A stretch of 6,591 nt of DNA from Chloroflexia bacterium. Its GTDB lineage: Bacteria > Chloroflexota > Chloroflexia > Thermomicrobiales > CFX8. The DNA lies in NCBI GenBank assembly GCA_013696045.1, contig JACCZH010000086.1, forward strand, positions 1-6,591, given 5' to 3'. The translations under genes and the position numbers were made by a program. The notes under the pieces were generated by a model. The model saw only the letters and a program-made list of their open reading frames with translations. It had not been told where the DNA came from and ran no database searches. Below are positions 1 through 5,545 of the stretch, piece after piece (within the stretch, counting starts at the first letter, position 1; every line of letters begins with the position of its first letter).

Positions 1-556
1 GGCCAGGCTTGGCGAGCAGCATGCGCTTTTGTCCAGGAGCGGTGTTGAGCCAGATAAGCGCGCGGGTGAAGCCGACCGGCGAGAGTCCGGCGCTGGCGAT
101 CGCGCGGCCAAGCACCTGCGAGGCGTCGGTGATGCCACGTTCCGTGACGGCCCGTACCGCCTGGTCCTGGGCATCACGAGGTGAGATCGGCGTCGCCGCC
201 AACGCTGTTAGCACGGTAGCGAGGACACGGCGCGACTCAATGGAGAGCGACAGGCACTCATCGCGCGACGCCGGATCAAGTCCAAGTGCGGTGAGCTGAA
301 CGCCCAGCTCGCGATCAAGCACGGTTACGTCTTGCTCCAGCTGGGCGAACTCGTCGATGCTAACACCCAGCACATGAGCGATGCCTGCGAGAACGGTGAA
401 GCTGGGCAGCGTCTGCCCACGCTCAAGTCTGCTGAGATGCGAGGCGGAGATGCCTGCCTGGGCGGCCAAATCATCAAGTGTCAGGGCCTGTTCGTGGCGC
501 AATTTGCGAATTGCCGGGCCGATACGTTGGCGTTGGACGACGGGGCGTTGAAGCAT
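1..556 (-). CDS. XRE-family helix-turn-helix regulator, 3' part cut by the window edge
   Basis: DNA-binding transcriptional regulator of the XRE/HTH_3 type; 185 codons are visible and the frame stays open to base 1, so the C-terminus is missing. I translated this directly from the minus strand. It starts MLQRPVVQRQRIG and residues about 16-70 form a classic Cro/CI-type domain: IRKLRHEQALTLDDLAAQAG, then ISASHLSRLERGQ, then LPSFTVLAGIAHVLGVSIDEF. The LSRLERGQ and VLGVSIDEF signatures are typical of the family. Residues 71-185 look helical, and no cupin or peptidase domain is visible in the part present. The ATG is supported by GGGAG (564-568) seven bases upstream. The gene diverges from the glycosyltransferase operon, so it could regulate itself or that operon from the 557-1199 gap; this is inference. 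The family assignment is firm, but the targets and the function of the C-terminal half are unknown. Confidence 0.9.
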   Translation of the reverse strand, partial: MLQRPVVQRQRIGPAIRKLRHEQALTLDDLAAQAGISASHLSRLERGQTLPSFTVLAGIAHVLGVSIDEFAQLEQDVTVLDRELGVQLTALGLDPASRDECLSLSIESRRVLATVLTALAATPISPRDAQDQAVRAVTERGITDASQVLGRAIASAGLSPVGFTRALIWLNTAPGQKRMLLAKPG

Positions 557-563
557 TGGTTTT

Positions 564-568
564 CTCCC
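564..568 (-). promoter_or_regulatory. Shine-Dalgarno site of the XRE-type regulator
   Basis: On the minus strand the sequence reads GGGAG, seven bases before the ATG at 556-554, within an A/G-rich stretch. It is the best ribosome binding site in the window and fixes the start of the leftward regulator gene. Confidence 0.7.
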
Positions 569-712
569 TTTCCTGACCGAGCGTTGTGCGAGCATCCAGG
601 CATGCGTCACCAATCGTTGGCATTCAGTTGACCTGAGCACATCTGTGCAAGATACCGACTTGAGATTTGATTGGTTCTGTCTGCGGCCCTGCTCCGGTTT
701 GATGCGATCTCC

Positions 713-727
713 TGGTCAAGGTGACCA
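713..727. promoter_or_regulatory. Candidate operator, inverted repeat TGGTCA-N3-TGACCA
   Basis: The sequence TGGTCAAGGTGACCA has two perfect 6-base arms around a 3-base centre. That is the size and symmetry expected for a dimeric helix-turn-helix protein. It lies 157 bases upstream of the XRE-type start and 473 bases upstream of the first glycosyltransferase. The arms resemble the TGGTC/GACCA half-sites of GntR-type FadR operators, but the spacing differs and no GntR gene is present here. The neighbouring XRE-type regulator is the obvious candidate binder; this is inference only. Confidence 0.35.
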
Positions 728-808
728 TGCCGCCTCCGGACCAATTTCCACGGCTGTCTTAACGCTAATATCCCGGAAACATCACAATCGTCTCTGATCA
801 CGCACGTA

Positions 809-823
809 TGGTCAAGTCTGACG
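809..823. promoter_or_regulatory. Degenerate second copy of the candidate operator
   Basis: TGGTCAAGTCTGACG repeats the first eight bases (TGGTCAAG) of the site at 713-727 exactly and keeps a weaker inverted half (GTCA, four bases, TGAC). The start-to-start distance is 96 bases. A third GGTCAA lies on the minus strand at 633-628. The recurrence strengthens the case for a bound motif, but an 8-mer repeat in 643 bases could also be chance. Confidence 0.22.
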
Positions 824-1199
824 TTTCACACATCCTTTGCACTCGAACGCTGATCTTTCTCACGATAACGCATCTTACACCTCTTGCGCGCGGTCTACAA
901 TGGCGTCTTGCGGTTTTGCAATCCCCATACTCCTGTATAGTGCTTTCCGGCGTCCAGATAGTAAGCACAGCCGTAATGCTTATACGCAACCGGGTTTGCT
1001 TTGGTTGTGAGACCAGTCGATTCGTGTTGCTTCCACGCTCGCGAATGGAAGACCGGGAGGTCGGAATGCGGATGCCCTCGATACCATGTAGCATGACGCG
1101 CTGCATGGCGCCAACCAGTCGTCACGCCATTTGCCAATCGCCCAACATGCCTCGACAATGCATTTGTCAGACGCAACGACACAAACAAAGACGGCCTGC

Positions 1200-2336
1200 A
1201 TGAAGGTTGCAATGATCGTACCGAGCATTGGTGACGATCTGGATGTATCGACTCCAATTGTCAATACATTTGTCGCTCACCTTGGCCAGAAGGTACGGCT
1301 GCATGTGTTTCCCATGGAGTACCCTACGGGTGGGGGAGTGATTTCACTTGGGTCAGCAACAATCCATTCTACAAACGGGCCCGATCCGCGCTTGCGGAGG
1401 CTGGTCGCAAGCACTCTCTCCAAGATATATCATGAGCACCGCACAACACGATTCGATCTGATTCACGGTCTATGGCTATTCCCTCCGGGAGCAATTGCGG
1501 TGCTTGCCGGCCGGCTGCTCGGCATTCCGTCCGTCGTGAGCGTCGGTGGCGCCGAGGTCGTGTCAATCCCGGATATCTGTTATGGCGGGTTGCTGTCCCG
1601 CCGGGGCCGCGCAGTGCAGCGTCAGGTGTTGTGGCGAGCGTCGGCGGTGACAGGTGGCTCGGGTTATATTCTGGATCTGGCTCGCGCGGTGACGAGGCGG
1701 CCCAGCGGGTATGAGCTTGTGCCGCTTCCGGTGGATCCGATGTTTCGTCCACTGGCGGACCGCCCGCTGCTTCCGAACGCTGAGCAGCCACGCTTGCTGC
1801 ACGCGGCGTCGCTCATTCCGGTCAAGGACCAGGCAACCTTGTTAAGGGCTTTTGCGCTGTTGCTGGAGGCTCTGCCGGGCGCGACACTTGATATTGCCGG
1901 CGAAGATCCCTTTGGGCATCGCTCAGTTCTGGAGAAATTAGCCGTTGAGTTGGCTGTGGCGGACAGGGTGCGCTTTCTCGGTCGAGTTCCGCACGCGGAG
2001 ATGCTGTCGCACTACCAGCAGGCTGACCTGTTTCTATTGAGTAGCCGGCACGAGAGCCAGGCCATGGTCGTGCTGGAGGCAGCTGCGTGTGGCTTGCCGA
2101 CGGTCGGCGCAGCGGTAGGTGTGGTGCGGGATCTCGCGCCAGAGTCCGCCATTGCTGTTTCGCCCCGCGACCCAGGGGCCATCGCGGATGCCGCGCTCAA
2201 CCTTCTGAGCGACCCTGAGAGATTACAGCGGATGAGGATTTCAGCCCTGGCGCAGGTTGACCGTCATTACGCCACTGGCCCGGTGACCGATCGCTTTGTG
2301 CGCCTCTACACGGCGCTACTTGCCGGGCGATCGTGA
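1200..2336 (+). CDS. GT4-family glycosyltransferase (GT-B fold), first of a tandem pair
   Basis: Probable retaining glycosyltransferase that moves a sugar from a nucleotide-sugar donor to an unknown acceptor at the cytoplasmic face of the membrane. At 378 residues it has the usual GT4 length. The N-terminal acceptor domain begins MKVAMIVPSIGDD and contains DLIHGLW (residues 86-92). The C-terminal donor domain has SLIPVKDQATLLRAF (204-218, with the expected Lys209), DIAGEDPFG (231-239), VRFLGRVP (257-264) and ADLFLLSSRHESQAMVVLEA (275-294). The last contains the E-x7-E pair Glu285/Glu293, followed by ACGLPTV. The usual N-terminal GGxE loop is not evident, so the acceptor side is unusual. I prefer the ATG at 1200 because the family's first beta strand starts there; an in-frame ATG at 1131 would add 23 residues without family character. 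No strong ribosome binding site precedes either start. No signal peptide or membrane segment is seen. The family is sure, the substrate unknown. Confidence 0.9.
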   Translation: MKVAMIVPSIGDDLDVSTPIVNTFVAHLGQKVRLHVFPMEYPTGGGVISLGSATIHSTNGPDPRLRRLVASTLSKIYHEHRTTRFDLIHGLWLFPPGAIAVLAGRLLGIPSVVSVGGAEVVSIPDICYGGLLSRRGRAVQRQVLWRASAVTGGSGYILDLARAVTRRPSGYELVPLPVDPMFRPLADRPLLPNAEQPRLLHAASLIPVKDQATLLRAFALLLEALPGATLDIAGEDPFGHRSVLEKLAVELAVADRVRFLGRVPHAEMLSHYQQADLFLLSSRHESQAMVVLEAAACGLPTVGAAVGVVRDLAPESAIAVSPRDPGAIADAALNLLSDPERLQRMRISALAQVDRHYATGPVTDRFVRLYTALLAGRS

Positions 2337-3517
2337 TGAGGATCGTAATGGTGATGCCCTTCCATAGCCCGGAGGTGTCAGACCCTGACGCGATGCTGGC
2401 TCGTTATCCGATCTTGCGTCTGCTGCCGGCTCAACTAGCGGCACTCGGACATCCGGTCACCGTGTTGGTCCATGCGGCGGTTGACGCGCGGCGTGAGCAG
2501 GGAAACGTGTGTTATGAGTTCATACGTCCACAGCGATTCACGGTGGTGTTTGGAAACGTCATACACCGCTGGAAGCCGCGTTACGGGCCGGCATATTATC
2601 AGCCTGCTACACGGCTCGCCCGGCGGCTGCAACGGCTGCATCCTGAGGTTGTCCACTTCTTTGGATTGACGATGGACATCCAACTGGCAATCGTCGCGCG
2701 CGTCACCGAACGGCTGAAGGCACCGCTGGTGGTTCATTATCATGGAGGGGTTCCTGGGCAATCACGGCGACTCCGCCTTTTGCAACGACATAACGTGAAG
2801 CGAATCTCTCGGGTTCTCTTCACGACTGGAGTGCAGGCGGAGATGTGGCTGTCTGGAGGTCTCGGTCTGCAGCGGCAGCAGATAGCGCTGGTGCTCGAGA
2901 CAAGCAGCCCCTTCCAACAAATCGATAAGGACACTGCGCGACAGAGGACCGGAATGCATGGCGATCCCGTGTATCTTTCTGCGGGCAGGCTCAATGAGGT
3001 GAAAGATCCATTGACCATGTTGGGCGGTTTCGTCCGGATTCGGGAATCCCAGCCTCGGGCGCGGCTGTACCTGCATTATCTGAGTGATGAAATGCTGGAG
3101 GAAGTGCAGGCGTTCATTGAGCAACGATCCCAGCTCCGGGATGCAGTCGAGCTGCGCGGCCGGGCGCCGTGGGACGAGATGGGGGCCATCTACTCCAGCG
3201 CCGATTTCCTCCTGCAGGCCAGCCGGCGCGAGTGGAGTGGCCTGGCAATTCTTGAGGCGATGTCGTGTGGTTGTATCCCGGTGGTGTCCCATATCCCGGC
3301 GTTCGAGATCATGACTTCTGGAGGCCAGTTCGGGAGGCTGTTTAAGCCTGGGGACGCCGACGGGCTGGCCAGCGCCGCTCTCGAGATTAGCTCCGAGGAG
3401 CGCCTTCAGCTATCAGAGGCGATCCGGCTGCACTTTGAGGATAAACTTTCGTTTCAGGCATTGGCCAACGATGTTGAGCGAGTCTACCTGGATGCCGCCA
3501 AGACTCACCCCACCTGA
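2336..3517 (+). CDS. GT4-family glycosyltransferase (GT-B fold), second of a tandem pair
   Basis: A second GT4-type glycosyltransferase of 393 residues, not obviously a duplicate of the first. It begins MRIVMVMPFHSPEVSDP. VVHFFGLTMD (105-114) and LVVHYHGG (131-138) lie in the N-terminal domain. The donor domain shows YLSAGRLNEVKDPLTML (213-229, Lys223), VELRGRAPWDEM (271-282) and an E-x7-E pair at Glu299/Glu307 within REWSGLAILEAMSCGCIPVV (298-317), followed by FGRLFKPGDADGLA (332-345). Its ATG shares one base with the upstream stop codon (TGATG at 2334-2338), which implies translational coupling and a shared pathway; a GTG three bases earlier (2333) is an alternative start. The 3' end overlaps the converging queC gene by 13 bases. 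Consecutive action of the two enzymes on one glycan or glycolipid is likely but inferred. No polymerase, flippase or sugar-nucleotide gene is visible to identify the product. Confidence 0.9.
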   Translation: MRIVMVMPFHSPEVSDPDAMLARYPILRLLPAQLAALGHPVTVLVHAAVDARREQGNVCYEFIRPQRFTVVFGNVIHRWKPRYGPAYYQPATRLARRLQRLHPEVVHFFGLTMDIQLAIVARVTERLKAPLVVHYHGGVPGQSRRLRLLQRHNVKRISRVLFTTGVQAEMWLSGGLGLQRQQIALVLETSSPFQQIDKDTARQRTGMHGDPVYLSAGRLNEVKDPLTMLGGFVRIRESQPRARLYLHYLSDEMLEEVQAFIEQRSQLRDAVELRGRAPWDEMGAIYSSADFLLQASRREWSGLAILEAMSCGCIPVVSHIPAFEIMTSGGQFGRLFKPGDADGLASAALEISSEERLQLSEAIRLHFEDKLSFQALANDVERVYLDAAKTHPT

Positions 3518-4167
3518 GCTTCAGCGACCTCCTTGAAGGCAGCCTGGCGAATGCGGCAGGAGTCGCAGACGCCACAGGGCTCGGCGCCGCCTTCATAACA
3601 GGACCAGGTCATGGCGTAATCAACTCCAAGATTCAGCCCAAGCTTAATCGTGTTCGGTTTCGAGAGATGCATGAGTGGAGCCACGACCGGAATTGAGATA
3701 CCACGCTCAACAAACTGCTTACTGGCGAGGTCGGCGGCTTGCTGGTAGGCGCTGAGAAATTCTGCCCGGCAATCAGGGTATCCCGAGTAATCAACCTGGC
3801 TTACTCCGACATATATAGCGTTGGCTTGAACCACTTCGGCGTAGCCGCTGGCAATGCCAAGGAAAATCAGATTTCGCATCGGCACCCAGGTGGTTGGGAT
3901 CGTGCTGTTGCCCCCGTCCGTGGGGAGATCACCGCTCCCGGTGAGCGACGAGCCCCAATTCCCGAAATCGAGCGAAACAACGCGATGCTCGGCCACGTTG
4001 AGGGCGTCGCAAACGGCACGAGCCGCCTCAAGCTCGCGTTCGTGGCGCTGGCCGTACTGGATCGATAGAGCGTAGATCTCATGCCCGGAGCGGTCTGCCA
4101 GGTAGGCGACAGTCGTCGAATCAAGACCGCCCGAGAGTAAGACAACAGCTTTCAAGGTTTTCTCCAC
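3505..4167 (-). CDS. queC: 7-cyano-7-deazaguanine (preQ0) synthase QueC
   Basis: QueC is an ATP-dependent cytosolic enzyme that converts 7-carboxy-7-deazaguanine and ammonia to preQ0, the precursor of queuosine in tRNA and of other 7-deazaguanines. The 220 residues match family length. Diagnostic elements are the PP-loop SGGLDSTT (12-19), IQYGQRHERE (36-45), WVPMRNLIFL (94-103), VDYSGYPDCRAEF (125-137) and the zinc-binding cysteines Cys190, Cys198, Cys201 and Cys204 (SCYEGGAEPCGVCDSCR). All expected catalytic and metal-binding parts are intact. The long frame begins with GTG (4167), which lacks a ribosome binding site. A TTG at 4155 gives MKAVVLLSGGLDS, closer to the usual QueC start, and has GTGGAG six bases upstream, so TTG may be the true start. 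No queD, queE or queF is in the window. The gene converges on the second glycosyltransferase and diverges from the eRF1-like gene. I saw no preQ1 riboswitch in its leader. Confidence 0.96.
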   Translation of the reverse strand: MEKTLKAVVLLSGGLDSTTVAYLADRSGHEIYALSIQYGQRHERELEAARAVCDALNVAEHRVVSLDFGNWGSSLTGSGDLPTDGGNSTIPTTWVPMRNLIFLGIASGYAEVVQANAIYVGVSQVDYSGYPDCRAEFLSAYQQAADLASKQFVERGISIPVVAPLMHLSKPNTIKLGLNLGVDYAMTWSCYEGGAEPCGVCDSCRIRQAAFKEVAEAQVG

Positions 4168-4212
4168 CGTGTGACGCTGGCGGGATGGGATAAAGACTCA
4201 TGTTAGCATTGA

Positions 4213-4277
4213 CTGTACGGTGATTCGTGAACGATTCGAGGCCAAATCTCGAAACCGCCTGTACGCGCGAATTCACC
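4213..4277. repeat. Nested inverted and direct short repeats in the queC/baeRF divergent region
   Basis: A perfect 6-base inverted repeat, TTCGAG (4235-4240) and CTCGAA (4248-4253) with a 7-base loop, sits inside an outer near-perfect pair, GGTGATTCG (4219-4227) and CGAATTCACC (4268-4277), whose arms match apart from one extra base. In addition CTGTACG occurs twice in direct orientation (4213-4219 and 4259-4265) and GATTCG twice (4222-4227 and 4233-4238). It could be an operator cluster for the divergent promoters or a stem-loop in the leader RNA of the downstream gene. No protein or RNA family was recognised. Confidence 0.35.
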
Positions 4278-4322
4278 TTCAGAGATCCAACGACGAATCC
4301 CCTGAACACTCGCGAGAACAGG

Positions 4323-4328
4323 AAAGGA
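4323..4328 (+). promoter_or_regulatory. Ribosome binding site that selects the eRF1-like start
   Basis: AAAGGA lies nine bases upstream of the ATG at 4338. The upstream in-frame GTG at 4227 has no comparable site, so this supports a 398-residue product rather than 435 residues. Confidence 0.5.
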
Positions 4329-4337
4329 TGTGGACCG

Positions 4338-5534
4338 ATGGCCACTGATCCAGTTGAGAGCATACGTTCCACGGAACACCAGACGCCGTTTACCGCTAAC
4401 CTCCGTAAAAGACTGGTGAACCTTGCACATCTCGAGCCTTCGGTGGAGCATCCGTACCTCTCGGTGTACGTCGATTGGCGGCCGGAAGGAGAGAATCCGA
4501 ATGTCCGGCCCGGGAAGATCACCCTGGAGAACAAATTTTCTGAGCACCGGCGCAAGCTCAAGGACTCTGATATCGACCGGCGTGGCTTTGACGCAGACGT
4601 TGAACGCATTGACGCTTTCCTGGACGACGGTATCAATCCCGCGGTGCATGGAATCTTCATTCTGAGCTGCGACTCGAAGAACGTTTTTGAGACGGTCTTG
4701 CTGGCGATGCCTCTTGACACCCGGCTAACGGTCAGCCCGACGCCCGATCTGCGAATGCTGGTGCGTGTAATCGAGGATTTTCCGCGCTTTGCAGTGTTGC
4801 ATGCCGACCAGCATGACGCCTCGGTCTTCATCATCAACCGCGGCAGCGCCGAGTCGACCCGAGAACTTGACAGTAATGACTATCCAAGCAAGAGCAGCGC
4901 GGGTGGGTGGTCTCAACGCCGCTTCCAGGCACGGCAAGAGGAGCGAGTGTCGCACTTCGCCAAAGCCGTGGCTGAAGAAACCCGCAAGCTGTTGGATGAA
5001 ACGCATATCAAGATGCTGGTGCTCTCTGCAGGCGAGGTGTTCGGTTCCGCTCTTCAAGAAGAGTTCCATCAGTCGGTCAAGGAACGAATCGTCGGTGAGA
5101 TCCATCTCGATATCCAGGCGTCCGAATCTGAGATTGTTCACGCTGCGCTGCCGGTGGTGGAGCAAGCGGAACGCAACCGGGAAGCCGACACGATACGCAC
5201 ACTGGAAGACGCGCTCGGCGCTGGCAACCAGGGCGCGGGCGGTGTGGACGATGTGTTGATTGCGCTCGAAAGCGGCCAGGTGATGACCCTGTTGATGGCT
5301 GAGGATTTTGAAGCGAACGGCTGGGCTGATTATGGCTTGAACCTGTACGGCGCGGGAGAGATCCCCAGTGAGCACCCGGCTGCGGGCGATCGCGATGCGT
5401 TGGTGAAGATCGACCTGGCCGAGGAATTCGTCCGGCTGGCGTTGTCTACCAGCGCGACGGTTGAAATTGTGCCGTCCAGAGAATCAGCCAGACTGCACAA
5501 GCACGGCGGCGTCGGCGCGATTCTGCGCTATTAG
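4338..5534 (+). CDS. Bacterial eRF1-like protein (baeRF / Vms1-like), putative peptidyl-tRNA hydrolase or ribosome rescue factor
   Basis: A three-part protein resembling the bacterial homologues of eRF1, Pelota and Vms1. From the chosen start it has 398 residues. Residues about 20-150 form the N-terminal domain (HPYLSVYVDWRPEG at 38-51). Residues about 150-275 form the release-factor-like middle domain, with AGGWSQRRFQARQEERVSHF at 188-207; Gln193 in GGWSQ occupies the place expected for the catalytic glutamine of GGQ/GSQ loops. Residues about 285-398 form an L7Ae/eRF1-domain-3-like end: VDDVLIALESGQVMTLLM (303-320), then FVRLALSTSATVEIVPS (364-380), then the terminal GGVGAILRY, very like Pelota and eRF1. 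By analogy with yeast Vms1 it may cleave peptidyl-tRNA on stalled ribosomes, but baeRF biochemistry is little known. The whole protein has one cysteine (Cys111), so a zinc-ribbon insertion of the archaeal aRF1 kind is absent. A GTG at 4227 would add 37 residues without family character. No signal peptide or membrane segment is seen. Confidence 0.82.
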   Translation: MATDPVESIRSTEHQTPFTANLRKRLVNLAHLEPSVEHPYLSVYVDWRPEGENPNVRPGKITLENKFSEHRRKLKDSDIDRRGFDADVERIDAFLDDGINPAVHGIFILSCDSKNVFETVLLAMPLDTRLTVSPTPDLRMLVRVIEDFPRFAVLHADQHDASVFIINRGSAESTRELDSNDYPSKSSAGGWSQRRFQARQEERVSHFAKAVAEETRKLLDETHIKMLVLSAGEVFGSALQEEFHQSVKERIVGEIHLDIQASESEIVHAALPVVEQAERNREADTIRTLEDALGAGNQGAGGVDDVLIALESGQVMTLLMAEDFEANGWADYGLNLYGAGEIPSEHPAAGDRDALVKIDLAEEFVRLALSTSATVEIVPSRESARLHKHGGVGAILRY

Positions 5535-5545
5535 TACTCACGCGG

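Larger units (their letters stand above)
557..1199. other. 643-base non-coding gap between divergent genes
   Basis: The gap lies between the leftward XRE-type regulator and the rightward glycosyltransferase operon. Short open frames exist on both strands (for example 808-1203 plus and 895-1257 minus), but their translations are rich in Arg, Cys, His and Ser, show no recognisable domain, overlap one another and lack ribosome binding sites, so I do not call them genes. The gap seems less GC-rich than the flanking coding DNA. It holds several short inverted repeats (637-648, 713-727, 809-823) and a TATAGT hexamer at 936-941 that could be a -10 element, although no good -35 lies at normal spacing. 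I saw no tRNA, transposon end or clear Rho-independent terminator. It probably carries the promoters of both flanking genes; a decayed gene or an unannotated small RNA cannot be excluded. Confidence 0.6.

Noticed and set aside
332..631. Rightward 99-codon open frame
   Set aside because: It lies antisense to the clear XRE helix-turn-helix coding sequence (1-556, minus), which has a good ribosome binding site and family motifs.
880..935. Minus-strand AGGAG close to an ATG that opens a 17-codon frame
   Set aside because: Only one base separates AGGAG from the ATG, too close for a working ribosome binding site, and the peptide has no recognisable feature.
908..941. Possible sigma-70 promoter with TATAGT at 936-941
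   Set aside because: TTGCGG (908-913) and TTGCAA (916-921) fall at spacings of 22 and 14 bases, both outside the normal range, so only the -10 hexamer remains.
1051..1062. GACC-GGGA-GGTC inverted repeat
   Set aside because: Arms of four bases are expected by chance in a sequence of this length, and no T-run follows to make it a terminator.
795..1264. Several overlapping open frames on both strands in the gap before the glycosyltransferases
   Set aside because: The translations are Arg/Cys/His/Ser-rich, have no recognisable domain or ribosome binding site, and overlap each other; they look like chance frames in non-coding DNA.
3519..3538. CTTCA/TGAAG hairpin as a terminator for the second glycosyltransferase
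   Set aside because: The stem is only five pairs with a 10-base loop and no T-run, and it lies inside the queC coding sequence.
4209..4237. TTGACT as a -35 element for the eRF1-like gene
   Set aside because: At 17 bases spacing the -10 position reads CGATTC, which does not resemble TATAAT; the hexamer alone is not enough.
4168..4337. preQ1 riboswitch upstream of queC
   Set aside because: Such riboswitches precede queuosine genes in other bacteria, but the minus-strand leader shows no small hairpin with an A-rich tail that could form the pseudoknot.
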